A stretch of DNA of 64,000 nucleotides from assembly GCA_000632805.1 (NCBI GenBank), contig CP007444.1, forward strand, positions 2,902,772-2,966,771. Direction: 5' to 3'. Source of the DNA: Dyella jiangningensis. Its GTDB lineage: Bacteria; Pseudomonadota; Gammaproteobacteria; Xanthomonadales; Rhodanobacteraceae. The position numbers and the translations under genes are program-made. Below are positions 16,999-26,055 of this stretch, in pieces. Position 1 is the stretch's first letter. Each line of letters starts with the position of its first letter. The notes under the pieces were generated by a model, which was not told the origin of the DNA, did not search any database, and was given only the letters and a program-made list of their open reading frames with translations.

Positions 16999-17796
16999 CT
17001 AGACTCCGAACGTCCCCACGATGATGCTGGACGCCTTGATGATCGCCACGACCGCAACGCCTTCCTGCAACTGCAGGGCGTCGAGGCTTGCATGCGTGAT
17101 GATGGCGACGACGTTGTCACCACCTTCCAGCTGCACGCCGACCTCGGCGTTCACAGCGCCACGCTTGACGTAGGCGACCTGCCCCTTGAGTTGGTTGCGC
17201 GCGGACAGTCGCATCGAATCGTCGGGCAGGCCGAGCATGACGGACGACGCCTTGATCAGCGCAAACGCGTTCTTGCCGGGGCTCAGTCCCAGGTTGACGG
17301 CGCTTTCGTGGGTTACGGTGGCCACCAGTCGCTGGCCACCCTGGATATCCAGTTGAACGACGTCGTTCACGGCACCGCTTTCCACGGCGGCCACCGTACC
17401 CGCCAGCTGGTTCCGTGCACTCGTCTTCATCATGAAGCGCCTCGCCAGTTCGATGTCGGAAAGCGGATTGTCGGCAATGCTGCCCAGCAGCTTCAGGAAC
17501 TGCTGGTGGACCGATTCCATATGCTGGAAGACTTCGATCAGCCGACGCGCGCGCGGGGTCAGCACCGCACCACCGCCGCTGCGCCCGCCCACCACTCGCA
17601 GCACGAGTGGCTCGCCGGCCAGGGTGTTCATCGCATCGACGGCTTCCCACGCACCCTTGTAGCTCATGCCTACTTCGCGCGCGGCGGCCGCGATGGACCC
17701 GGACTCATCGATCTTGATCAGCAACTCGATGCGATCATGGCCGCCAAAATTGCGGCCGTTGGCCTCGAGGCCGAGCGTCCCCTTGAAGGCAAGCAT
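16999..17796 (-). CDS. modE: Molybdate-responsive regulator ModE
   Basis: A 265-residue ModE, nearly the length of the E. coli protein. The N-terminal LysR-like winged helix (about 20-85) includes GSIAAAAREVGMSYKGAWEA and the glycine-rich wing VVGGRSGGGAVLT; two Mop (molybdate-binding) modules follow, starting SARNQLAGTV (126-187) and SARNQLKGQV (198-258). ModE with bound molybdate normally represses modABC and activates molybdoenzyme genes. No molybdate transport gene is visible in this window, so the regulator is an orphan here. The ATG at 17796 has GAGGAG about ten bases upstream. Confidence 0.95.
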   Translation of the reverse strand: MLAFKGTLGLEANGRNFGGHDRIELLIKIDESGSIAAAAREVGMSYKGAWEAVDAMNTLAGEPLVLRVVGGRSGGGAVLTPRARRLIEVFQHMESVHQQFLKLLGSIADNPLSDIELARRFMMKTSARNQLAGTVAAVESGAVNDVVQLDIQGGQRLVATVTHESAVNLGLSPGKNAFALIKASSVMLGLPDDSMRLSARNQLKGQVAYVKRGAVNAEVGVQLEGGDNVVAIITHASLDALQLQEGVAVVAIIKASSIIVGTFGV

Positions 17797-18049
17797 GAAA
17801 GCGGTCTCCTCGTGCACCACACACCAGCGCAGATGGACGGCGCACCAACGTGCCACCGTCCATCGACCACATCGCACCGGCCCCCTGTTTGCCGAATGCC
17901 CCCTTTCCTTCAGCGACCCAGCGACTGCAGCGACCGTTTCAGCTTGATCGGCCCAATGGCCTATGACCATCGGCACCCGCATGACCAATGACCCGTGGAA
18001 ACCAACGGGCCGCTGCCTACCTTGGCGACGTCAGACGGACGGGATCATC

Positions 18050-18691
18050 ATGACGATGAAAACTTATGCGAGCCTTATATTCCTGACCGCAGCGTCGGGA
18101 GCGGCGGCACACGATGCGCTGCTGACCCAGGCGCTCTCGCGTACCGCACTACCCGCAGGTGAACTGCATGGAAGCCTCCAGACGACCACCGTCGTCCGCG
18201 GCGACGGCGACCCGGAAACGGAGAAGGAGACCGTCGATCTCGACAAGGCGCCCGACAAGGCGCTGGCGTCCTACGCCGAACTCAAGGACGTGATCGGCGA
18301 TGACGCCCGCGTCGCCAGCGAGGGCACCGGACGCACGATCTACGCCTTCACCACGCGTCGGCTCCCGAGGGGCAACACGGGCGGAGGCCGCGTGAACTTC
18401 GACCCCCATGGCAAAGACGATGGGCTGTTCGAGGGCAAGGCGGAGGTGAGCATGGATGCCCACGGCCAGCCCTTCGTCAGCCATGTGGACCTCCACCTTG
18501 CCAAGGCCCAGGGCAATCTCCTGGCCCGCGTCGGGAAGCTCAATGTCAGCTACGCATTTGCACCGGTGGTGACGCACGACGCCATGGTGGCGACCGCGGT
18601 ATCGGTCGACGTGGATGTGCGTTCGCTGCTCTTCGTGCATCGCTCCGTCCATGCGGAGTCGGTGCAGACGCTCGCCGCCGCGACGCCCTGA
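18050..18691 (+). CDS. Hypothetical exported protein
   Basis: A 213-residue protein with a signal peptide (about residues 1-19, ending SGAAAHD). The mature part contains VVRGDGDPETEKETVDLDKAPDKALA written across residues 43-68 and a later region of regular beta strands (AEVSMDAHGQPFVSHVDLHL, then LLFVHRSVHAESVQTL). I recognise no family. It is divergent from modE (253 bases between the starts), but I see no ModE-box-like sequence in that gap. The ATG at 18050 is preceded by CGGGA. Confidence 0.75.
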   Translation: MTMKTYASLIFLTAASGAAAHDALLTQALSRTALPAGELHGSLQTTTVVRGDGDPETEKETVDLDKAPDKALASYAELKDVIGDDARVASEGTGRTIYAFTTRRLPRGNTGGGRVNFDPHGKDDGLFEGKAEVSMDAHGQPFVSHVDLHLAKAQGNLLARVGKLNVSYAFAPVVTHDAMVATAVSVDVDVRSLLFVHRSVHAESVQTLAAATP

Positions 18692-18744
18692 GTTCTCGTC
18701 GCGCCTGGCACGTCGAGCTTGTCGACGGCTTCAGGGCCACCCGG

Positions 18745-19746
18745 TCACGGATCGATATCCACCACCACCTTGCCCTGCGCCTGGCGGCTTTCGACCCAGG
18801 CGTGGGCCTGCGCTACCGAGGTGAGATCGAAGCGTTTCGCATCGACGCGAGGCGCGATCTTTCCCGCCTCGGCCAGCGCTGCCACGTCACGCAGAATCTC
18901 GCCGTGATGCGGCTTGCCTTCTCCCGTGAGCAGCGGCAGCAAGGTGAAGACGCCCAAATAGGTGGCAGCGCGAAACGACAACGGCGCCAGTGCGTGCGTG
19001 CCCCACCCCAGCGAACTCACCACATGCCCGAACCGTGCCACCGCCTTGAAGGATGCATCCAGGCTTTCGCCGCCGGCCGTGTCGTACACGATGTCAAAGC
19101 CCCGGCCATGCGTGTGCGCGGCGACATAAGCCTCGACGTCGGTGGATCGATAATCGATCGGGATCGCGCCCCACGAACGAATCAGATCCGCATGCGCCGC
19201 CGATGCCGTGGCGAATACCCGCGCGCCCATGGCCAGTGCCAGCTGCACCACCGCGTGGCCGACGCCACCACTGCCGCCCTGCACCAGCACGGTCTGGCCC
19301 GCACGCACCTTGGCCCGGTCCACCAGGCCTTCCCAGGCGGTGATGAACACCAGCGGCAACGAGGCCGCCTCGCGCATGCTGAAATGCGCCGGCTTGCGCG
19401 CCAGCAGGCTCGCATCCACGGCCGCGTACTGCGCCAGCGACCCCTGGATGCCGCCGACGCCGCCAGTCATGCCGTAGACCTCATCGCCAGGACGCCATGC
19501 CGTGACGCCCTCACCCACGCCCTCGACCACACCGGCCATATCGATACCCAGGATCGCGGGTAGCGGCTGCCGCGCGTGATCCGCCTTGCCGGCACGGATC
19601 TTCAGATCCAGCGGATTGACGCCGCTGGCCTTGATCCGCACCAGCACCTGCCCCGGCCCCGGCGTGGGACGCGCGATATCGGCATGGCGGAATGGGCCGT
19701 CGTGGCGCTCGAGAACGGCGGCTTTCATGGTGTGAGCGTATGTCAT
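18745..19746 (-). CDS. Medium-chain dehydrogenase/reductase, quinone oxidoreductase-like
   Basis: A 333-residue MDR protein. It has the N-terminal GroES-like domain with GQVLVRIKASGVNPLDLK and the NAD(P)-binding domain with VLVQGGSGGVGHAVVQLA (about residues 145-162). The cysteine-rich structural zinc loop of alcohol dehydrogenases is missing, which fits quinone oxidoreductase or enoyl reductase-type enzymes using NADPH. The ATG at 19746 follows GAGGAATC. It is divergent from a LysR regulator with a 103-base intergenic region holding a strong palindrome, so it is the presumed target of that regulator. Confidence 0.92.
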   Translation of the reverse strand: MTYAHTMKAAVLERHDGPFRHADIARPTPGPGQVLVRIKASGVNPLDLKIRAGKADHARQPLPAILGIDMAGVVEGVGEGVTAWRPGDEVYGMTGGVGGIQGSLAQYAAVDASLLARKPAHFSMREAASLPLVFITAWEGLVDRAKVRAGQTVLVQGGSGGVGHAVVQLALAMGARVFATASAAHADLIRSWGAIPIDYRSTDVEAYVAAHTHGRGFDIVYDTAGGESLDASFKAVARFGHVVSSLGWGTHALAPLSFRAATYLGVFTLLPLLTGEGKPHHGEILRDVAALAEAGKIAPRVDAKRFDLTSVAQAHAWVESRQAQGKVVVDIDP

Positions 19747-19826
19747 CGGAGATTCCTCGCTGGATGGGATGGGCATACGCTACGCCTCACATAAGCGCAT
19801 GAAAATCACGGAAAATGCATCCCGTC

Positions 19827-19842
19827 CATGCATAAATGCATG
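19827..19842. promoter_or_regulatory. Palindromic operator candidate between oxidoreductase and LysR genes
   Basis: CATGCAT-AA-ATGCATG is a 7-bp perfect inverted repeat with a two-base centre, seven bases before the LysR start. A further ATGCAT half-site lies at 19815-19820. The position between divergent genes is where a LysR regulator usually binds to control itself and its target. Confidence 0.5.
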
Positions 19843-19849
19843 ACCACTC

Positions 19850-20719
19850 ATGCGGGGACCGAAAGTGGAATGGAGCGACCTGCGGATCTTTCTGGCGATC
19901 GTGCGCGAAGGCACGCTGGGCGCCGCCGCCCGAAAACTCGGACAAACGCAGCCCACAATGGGCCGTCGCCTCAAGGCGCTGGAAGCCTCGCTGGGCCAGA
20001 CCCTGCTCCAACGGACCAGCGATGGCTTCGTGCTTACCGACGAGGGCGCCGTGGTGCACCAGCATGCGGAGCGCATGGAGGAGGAAGTGCTGGCCTTCGA
20101 ACGAAGCTTGCGCGGACAGGAACAACGGCTTGAAGGCGTGCTGCGAATAACGTCGTCCGATTGGTTTGGCGCGCACATGCTGTCGCCCGTGCTGGCCGAA
20201 TTTTCCCGCCTCCATCCGCATGTGACGCTCGAACTGCTTACCGACACCCGATTCCTGAGCCTTGCCCGGCGCGAAGCCGAACTCGCCTTCCGCATCCAGC
20301 CCTTTACCGAGCCCGACGTGGTATCGCGCAAACTGCTGCGCATGCCGTACGGCCTCTATATCCGCACGGGCACCCATGCACCTGTCATTGGCGATGGTGA
20401 AGGCGCATCGCTCATCACCATGGACACGGCCTTCGGCGACATGCCCGACGTGGCGTGGCTACGGCGCACGTTGCCGAACGCGCGCGTGGCGTTTCGCAGC
20501 AACGCACGTGACGTGCATGCGAGGCTGTGCGCACAAGGCATCGGGCTGGCCGTGCTGCCGCGACCGCTCGGCGACGCCACCCAAGGCATCGAGCGGGTGA
20601 CATGTGAGGAGGAGCCACCATCCCGCGATACCTGGCTCGGCTATCACCGCGACCTGCGTCGACTGGCCCGACTGCGCGCGTTGGTCGAGCTGGTGGTGGA
20701 ACGCCTGGCGAACGACTGA
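19850..20719 (+). CDS. LysR family transcriptional regulator
   Basis: A 289-residue LysR regulator. The winged helix-turn-helix (residues 7-66) reads DLRIFLAIVREGTLGAAARK then LGQTQPTMGRRLKALEASLG, and the effector domain follows (about 93-285, starting GVLRITSSDWFGAHML). Divergent from an MDR oxidoreductase whose promoter region carries a palindrome at 19827-19842. No ribosome-binding site precedes the ATG at 19850. The effector is unknown. Confidence 0.93.
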   Translation: MRGPKVEWSDLRIFLAIVREGTLGAAARKLGQTQPTMGRRLKALEASLGQTLLQRTSDGFVLTDEGAVVHQHAERMEEEVLAFERSLRGQEQRLEGVLRITSSDWFGAHMLSPVLAEFSRLHPHVTLELLTDTRFLSLARREAELAFRIQPFTEPDVVSRKLLRMPYGLYIRTGTHAPVIGDGEGASLITMDTAFGDMPDVAWLRRTLPNARVAFRSNARDVHARLCAQGIGLAVLPRPLGDATQGIERVTCEEEPPSRDTWLGYHRDLRRLARLRALVELVVERLAND

Positions 20720-20824
20720 CTACGCGCACACGACGACGGAGGCGAGCCGCACATGCAGCGGCCGCCCTCCCCGCGTGACGGGTTTTAGGCGTAGTCTCTG
20801 GATTCCTGTCAGGAGGGTCGAACC

Positions 20825-21628
20825 ATGTTCCACCGCACCTGCAAGTTGCTCGCGCTGTTTTCCGTGGCATGCCTCGGCGTCGTCACCGCCCACGCAGCCA
20901 CGCCCACACCTCCCAACGTGTCGCTGCAGGACGCGGCGAACGGCGCGTGGCGGTCCGACGCCAACAAGGCGCGCAATACCTATCGCCACCCGGTGGAGAC
21001 ACTGGAGTTCTTCGGCCTCAAGCCGGACATGACCGTCATCGAGCTCTCGCCGGGCGGCGGCTGGTATACCGAAATTCTCGCGCCCTACCTCGCGCCTCAT
21101 GGGCATCTGGTGGAAGCGGCGTCACCCAAGGCCGAGAAGTTCAACGCCAAGCTGAAAGCCGATCCGGCCGTGTATGGCCGCATCACCAGGATCATCCCGT
21201 TCGCGCCGCCGGGGCAGGTAAACCTCGGTCCCGCGAACTCGGCCGACATGGTGCTTACGTTTCGCAATACGCACGACTGGCTGATCGACAGTCCCGAAAC
21301 GCTGGAAGCCGTTTTCAAGTCCGCGTTCGACGTGCTCAAGCCGGGCGGCGTGCTCGGCATCGAAGAACATCGCGCCAAACCCTTCGGCGATGCGCACATC
21401 ACTGCGGGTGCGCTGCATCGCATCTCCGAGGATTACATGATTTCGCTGGGGTTGAAGACCGGCTTTCGCCTGGCAGGCGTCTCGCAGATCAACGCCAACC
21501 CCAATGACCCCGAAGACATCAATGTGCATCGCCTGCCGCCGGATCTCGCCGGTCCGGAAGACGAACACGCCAAGATGAAGGCCATCGGCGAATCGGACCG
21601 CATGACATTGAAGTTCGTGAAGCCCTGA
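20825..21628 (+). CDS. Exported predicted SAM-dependent methyltransferase
   Basis: A 267-residue class I methyltransferase-like protein that carries an apparent signal peptide (MFHRTCKLLALFSVACLGVV to THAAT, cleavage near residue 25). The SAM-binding motif I is TVIELSPGGGWYTEIL (about 71-86), with later motifs MVLTFRNTHDW and VLKPGGVLGIEEHR. Members of this group (COG4798-like) are often predicted to be secreted, which is puzzling because SAM is cytoplasmic. AGGAGGG lies about seven bases before the ATG, an unusually good ribosome-binding site. Monocistronic. Confidence 0.88.
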   Translation: MFHRTCKLLALFSVACLGVVTAHAATPTPPNVSLQDAANGAWRSDANKARNTYRHPVETLEFFGLKPDMTVIELSPGGGWYTEILAPYLAPHGHLVEAASPKAEKFNAKLKADPAVYGRITRIIPFAPPGQVNLGPANSADMVLTFRNTHDWLIDSPETLEAVFKSAFDVLKPGGVLGIEEHRAKPFGDAHITAGALHRISEDYMISLGLKTGFRLAGVSQINANPNDPEDINVHRLPPDLAGPEDEHAKMKAIGESDRMTLKFVKP

Positions 21629-21819
21629 GGCACGGATGCGGCGTGCCGTCGAAGGCGGCGCGCTGGATCTTCGTGTCCCTGCCTCTGCGCGGCGTTTTCC
21701 CGGCCCATCAACACGCCATCCAAAGCTTGCGACTGGCTGAGCCGGGGAATCACGATTTGATCATGCGCGCCGTTGGATAAAGGTGCCGTCCATCGTTGCG
21801 TCCGCCTGAAATCACGCCT

Positions 21820-22494
21820 ATGCACGGGTTTCTGAACGACGTCGTCGTGGGGTTGCTCGGCCTGACCACGATCGCCAATCCCGTCACGAGTGCCACCGTG
21901 TTGCTGGCGCTGACGGGGCGGTATCCGGTGGCGGAGCGCAACCGACAGATCACGCGCGCCACGATCTACGTGACGGTGGTTCTGCTGATCTGCTTTTACG
22001 CCGGCAAGGCGGTCATGAACGTCTTCGGCATCTCCCTGCCCGGCCTGCGCCTGGCAGGTGGCTTGATCGTGTCCTACATCGGCTTCGGCATGCTTTTTCC
22101 GCCAGCGCGCGTGGGTGAAGACGAAGCACAGGCCGAGATGGCGGCCGAAGACGCGACGACGCAACTGCCCGATGTCTCCTTCATCCCGCTGACCATGCCC
22201 TGCACGACGGGCCCTGGCACCATCGCCTTCATCATCAGCGCAGCAGCCACTATTCCCGAGCGCGGCTACACCTACAACGTCAACTTCGCCGTGGTCACCA
22301 TTGCGCTGCTGTTCGCGCTGGAGTTCTGGCTGTGCATGCGCGGCGCAAGTCCGCTGCTGAAATTGCTGGGCGAAAAAGGCGTTGACGCGATGGCGCGCGT
22401 CATGGGCTTCCTTCTCGTCTGCATCGGCGTGCAGTTCGCCATCAACGGCATCCACGATCTGCTGCAGACATGGGGCTTCATCGTCGCGGCCTGA
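21820..22494 (+). CDS. MarC family integral membrane protein
   Basis: A 224-residue membrane protein with six predicted membrane segments and the MarC-family landmarks: LTTIANPVTSATVLLALT in the first helix region, SFIPLTMPCTTGPGTIAFII (about 133-152) and a final helix VMGFLLVCIGVQFAINGI. MarC proteins are inner-membrane proteins of unknown transport function; the historical link to multiple antibiotic resistance is not supported by later work. The ATG at 21820 is chosen; an in-frame TTG at 21796 would add eight residues. Confidence 0.92.
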   Translation: MHGFLNDVVVGLLGLTTIANPVTSATVLLALTGRYPVAERNRQITRATIYVTVVLLICFYAGKAVMNVFGISLPGLRLAGGLIVSYIGFGMLFPPARVGEDEAQAEMAAEDATTQLPDVSFIPLTMPCTTGPGTIAFIISAAATIPERGYTYNVNFAVVTIALLFALEFWLCMRGASPLLKLLGEKGVDAMARVMGFLLVCIGVQFAINGIHDLLQTWGFIVAA

Positions 22495-22537
22495 GTCGGC
22501 CGTGACTGTTTCAGCATTTGACGCCGATGCAACTGCA

Positions 22538-23518
22538 TCATGCCAGGCCCCACAATCGCCTCGCCTCTTCGGCAATCACCTCCGGGAACTCCTCCTGGAA
22601 GAACAGCTTGCCTTCGGGCACATAGCGCACGCCGCGCGACTGGGGAAAGACGTGGTCGAGGTAGTCGGCATCCGACGGCTTGAAGATGGTGTCGCTCGCG
22701 CCCCACACCATGCGCACGGGCACACGGCTCTGCTTCAACGCGGCTTCGATGCCGGCCAACGGATTGGGATCGAGCGCCAGGTGGAAGGCGTGGTACTGCG
22801 CCCGTCGCAAGGGCGAGCTGACCAGCGGCGTGACGTAGTACGCGATGGCATCCGCCGTGAGTCCGGCCGGCCGCACGTACACCGCGGCGCCAAAGGTCGA
22901 CCGCGCCAGGGCTGTATCCGTCAACCATCGGGCCGTGGCATCGGCGAGTGTGCCGGCGCGCGACATCTCGATCACAGGCTTGACGCCGGCCGGCGGACTG
23001 TCGATCTCCACGTCTCCGTTGGTAAGCAACAGCGATCTCACCCGCGATGGGTAGCGCGCCAGGAACAGCTGCGCCACCGCACTGCCGCAGTCACTCGCGA
23101 CGATGTCCGCGGACTCCACCGACAGGCTGTCCAGCAAGGACGCCAGCATTGCCGCCTGTGCTTCCGCAGCCAATGACTGGTGCTCGGGCACCTCGGAGTA
23201 ACCCAGGCCCATCAAGTCGGGCGCGATGCACCGCCGATGCGCCGCCAGGTGCTCAAGCGCGCCCCGCCACTGGAAGCCGTTCAACGGGGCGCCATGCAGG
23301 AACACGGCTGCCGGCCCCGCACCTCGCTCGACGTACGCAATGCGGCCGAACGGAAGCTCGGCATAGCGACGGGAGGCCCGGAACCATGCCGCATCAACGG
23401 CTTTCCCGGCCATGCCTGGGTGCGGCACGGGCAATGGCGCCGCGCGAAGTATTTGCGAACCCAGCGCGCCGACCATCAATCCAGCGCCACTCCACTGCAG
23501 GAACTGCCTGCGTTTCAT
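22538..23518 (-). CDS. Tat-exported alpha/beta hydrolase lacking the usual catalytic histidine
   Basis: A 326-residue hydrolase. The N-terminus MKRRQFLQWSGAGLMVGAL is a twin-arginine signal. The fold follows haloalkane dehalogenases: VFLHGAPLNGFQW, then an aspartate nucleophile position in IVASDCGSAVAQLFL, an acid region RMVWGASDTIFKP and a C-terminal EGKLFFQEEFPEVI. In dehalogenases the last motif contains the catalytic histidine (G-x-H-x-x-Q-E-D/E); here that position is leucine. It may use another residue or be non-canonical. GGAG precedes the ATG at 23518. Divergent from an AraC regulator, the likely controller. Confidence 0.88.
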   Translation of the reverse strand: MKRRQFLQWSGAGLMVGALGSQILRAAPLPVPHPGMAGKAVDAAWFRASRRYAELPFGRIAYVERGAGPAAVFLHGAPLNGFQWRGALEHLAAHRRCIAPDLMGLGYSEVPEHQSLAAEAQAAMLASLLDSLSVESADIVASDCGSAVAQLFLARYPSRVRSLLLTNGDVEIDSPPAGVKPVIEMSRAGTLADATARWLTDTALARSTFGAAVYVRPAGLTADAIAYYVTPLVSSPLRRAQYHAFHLALDPNPLAGIEAALKQSRVPVRMVWGASDTIFKPSDADYLDHVFPQSRGVRYVPEGKLFFQEEFPEVIAEEARRLWGLA

Positions 23519-23655
23519 CGTTATCTCCATAGGGCGGTGATGCCGCAGCATGGGCCGAGGCGATGTCCCGGCGCGCGCACATTCGGGCGGCGACGCGCAC
23601 GGAAAGATGATTTCCGGCACATGCCTCACCGCCCGCCACCGCTTACAACTTCCCG

Positions 23656-24531
23656 GTGAGCAGCGACCGTCCCTCGTGCTACCCCACGCCGTCCTCCGCC
23701 GTACCCGGGGCCGACGGCGCGAGCCGCCTGCCGCTGCTCGACGTGCTGACGTCGCCAGTTCCTGCCGGCCTGTTCCCCTCGCCGGTGGATACGCGCCACG
23801 TCCTGTGCCTGCATTTGGGAGAACCGGTGCCCGTGTCCTATCGGGCAGGCCGCGTCGAGCGGCAAGGCGTGCGCCTGCATGGACAGTTCTGCGTGGTGCC
23901 GGCCGGCTCCAGCACGCTTTGGACCCTGTCGAGCCCTGCGCGGTCGCTGCTGCTGCGTCTGTCGCCGTCGCTCGTGCGCGACACGGGCGACGCCATGCAC
24001 CTCGGTGAGCGCAACGCGGAGCTCGCGCCATCCATCCATATCCGTGATCCACAGATCGAGCACATCGGCTGGATGATGCAGGTCGAGGAACGCGAGGCTT
24101 ATCCGGGTGGACGGCTGTTCATCGACAGCCTGGCTTCCGCGCTCGCTGCTCGCCTGCTGGTCCTGCAATCACGCTACCGCCAACCTTCGACCGCATCGCC
24201 GCGCGCATTGCCCGCCTGGCGACTCAAACACGTCATCGAATACATCGAGACGAACCTCGACCAGGATCTGACGCTCGCCGAGCTGGCCGCTGTGGCCGGC
24301 TTCAGCGTGTCCCATTTCAAACCGTTGTTCCGGCACGCCACCGGCAAGCCCGCGCATCGCTTCGTACTGGAGCGCCGCGTGGAGCGCGCCCGCTGGCTGC
24401 TGCAGGAAGGTCGCCACAGCATCACCGACATTGCGGTGCTGGCCGGTTTTGCCCATGCCAGCCATATGGCGCGGTGCATGCGCCAGGTGCTGGGCGTGAG
24501 TCCGTCGCAGGTCGCCCGAAGCGACCGCTGA
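23656..24531 (+). CDS. AraC family transcriptional regulator
   Basis: A 291-residue regulator. The C-terminal third holds the double helix-turn-helix: LKHVIEYIETNLDQDLTLAE then LAAVAGFSVSHFKPLFRHAT (about 190-235) and SITDIAVLAGFAHASHMARC (about 259-278), ending with GVSPSQ. The N-terminal two thirds are a variable sensor domain. The start is a GTG at 23656 without a clear ribosome-binding site, so the true start may differ. Divergent from the Tat hydrolase gene (137 bases between the starts), which is its probable target. Confidence 0.88.
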   Translation: MSSDRPSCYPTPSSAVPGADGASRLPLLDVLTSPVPAGLFPSPVDTRHVLCLHLGEPVPVSYRAGRVERQGVRLHGQFCVVPAGSSTLWTLSSPARSLLLRLSPSLVRDTGDAMHLGERNAELAPSIHIRDPQIEHIGWMMQVEEREAYPGGRLFIDSLASALAARLLVLQSRYRQPSTASPRALPAWRLKHVIEYIETNLDQDLTLAELAAVAGFSVSHFKPLFRHATGKPAHRFVLERRVERARWLLQEGRHSITDIAVLAGFAHASHMARCMRQVLGVSPSQVARSDR

Positions 24532-24589
24532 TCCCCGACCATCGAATGAGAGAGGGCGGAACGACGGCGAGAAGCCGCCCCGTCATGGA

Positions 24590-25909
24590 TCAGAACTTGT
24601 ACGTGATCATCAGGCGGTTGTAGACGAACGCCTCGTTACCCGGGTTGAGGTTGTTGGTGCCCCCGGTGGAGCGTTCCCAGCGATCGCGCAGGGTCAACCC
24701 CTTCAGCACGCCATCCATGTTGTAGATGATGTCGAAGTACAGGTTGTGGCTGCTGCCGCGCAAGTCGGTGGTGTATTTCGCGTACGCCGCCACCAGCTGC
24801 AGTTTCTTGTCGAAGAAGCTGTATTGCGCGCGCGCCTTCCAGGCATGGCCGGGCCCCTGCTCGACCAGGCCGCGAATCATCGAGGTGGTGAACAGCGGAT
24901 CGGTCGCGTAGTTGGTGGTGTAAGGCGAAATGATCGCTCCCTCGCCCACGGCGCCGGACTGGTTCGCCAGCTTGTTGTACGCCACGTCGATACGGCCGTC
25001 GTAGATCGACGTACCGAGGTCAGCGCCCCAAGCTTCCGCGCGCACGCGCGTGCCTGCCACGCCGAACAGCTTGGTATGGGTGTCCACCAGGATGTTGCCG
25101 CTGCCGCCGTTCTCGGTGAGGTACTGCAGCGAAAGGAAGGGATCGAAATGCGTGCCAGTCTTCAGCGTGTACGTGCCATCCGCATAACCCATCCGCGCGA
25201 AGTCGATGAAGTTGTAGTACCAGGCCTGGGCCTTGATCGCGTCGTGGGTATACGTGGTGCCCACTGCCCACGCACCATCAGCCTTGGGCGCGCTCGACGG
25301 CAACGAGCCGTTGTTGCCATACATCGAGTCGCCATCGTAGCGGGAGGGGTAGTACAGGTTGTCCGAGTACATGCCGGTCGAGGTGCGGCTCTTCCATTCG
25401 AACGTGCGGATGGCATAGATGTGCCAATCCTTGACTGGCGTGATGTCCACCATGGCCGCGTTGTACGACGAGGGAATCACCCGCGAATCGTTGTTGCCCA
25501 TCCACGGCGTATTGAGATACTGGTAGCCGCCGCGCAGCAGGAACCAGTCGTGCTTGTATTGCAGGTAGGCCTGGGTGAACGCGCCGATCGAACTGTTCGG
25601 ACCCATCAGCGAGGTATCGACCTTGGCGATGTCGTCGGAGTTGGTGCCGAGCGCATTGGCGGTGGCAAACGACAGGCCCGCGCCAAAGCCTCCCCACACA
25701 CTGCCCGACTGCAGGTTGATCAATGCGGCCAGCGAAAGCGCGTGCGCATCCGGGGTGTTGGGCGTGTCGTAGAGGCGATCGAAGTTGTACAGCCGCAACT
25801 CGCCGTCGATGTGGCCCTTGTCGAAGAAGTCGTTGAAGCTTCCGCTATCGGCGTGTGCGACCGTGGCGCATAGGCCGAACGCCAAGGCCGTGGCTATTTG
25901 GTATCGCAT
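24590..25909 (-). CDS. OprD family outer-membrane porin
   Basis: A 439-residue beta-barrel protein with signal peptide (residues 1-21, ending VAHA) and C-terminal phenylalanine (MITYKF), as required for barrel insertion. The first mature strands FFDKGHIDGELRLYNFDRLY are typical of OprD-type specific porins; alternating aromatic residues continue through the sequence (for example LQYKHDWFLLRGGYQYLNTP). Relatives take up basic amino acids, small peptides or aromatic acids. The ATG at 25909 has GGGAGA seven bases upstream. The porin gene is monocistronic, convergent with the AraC gene; the substrate is unknown. Confidence 0.88.
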   Translation of the reverse strand: MRYQIATALAFGLCATVAHADSGSFNDFFDKGHIDGELRLYNFDRLYDTPNTPDAHALSLAALINLQSGSVWGGFGAGLSFATANALGTNSDDIAKVDTSLMGPNSSIGAFTQAYLQYKHDWFLLRGGYQYLNTPWMGNNDSRVIPSSYNAAMVDITPVKDWHIYAIRTFEWKSRTSTGMYSDNLYYPSRYDGDSMYGNNGSLPSSAPKADGAWAVGTTYTHDAIKAQAWYYNFIDFARMGYADGTYTLKTGTHFDPFLSLQYLTENGGSGNILVDTHTKLFGVAGTRVRAEAWGADLGTSIYDGRIDVAYNKLANQSGAVGEGAIISPYTTNYATDPLFTTSMIRGLVEQGPGHAWKARAQYSFFDKKLQLVAAYAKYTTDLRGSSHNLYFDIIYNMDGVLKGLTLRDRWERSTGGTNNLNPGNEAFVYNRLMITYKF

Positions 25910-26055
25910 GCAATGTCTCCCGTTTCCCTGCGGTCCCAAAGGCAGCCTCCCCAGAGCACTGCTGCCGCCATGACGGGTAATTGTAATCAAACTGTCATAT
26001 TCCTACTCGTGAAGATTTGGCAGGAGCTCATGCCGAGCGCGGCAGATGCGTGCTG

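Noticed and set aside
16999..18050. A molybdate transport or molybdoenzyme operon controlled by ModE
   Set aside because: Neighbours are a protease and a hypothetical exported protein; I see no ModE-box-like sequence in the divergent gap.
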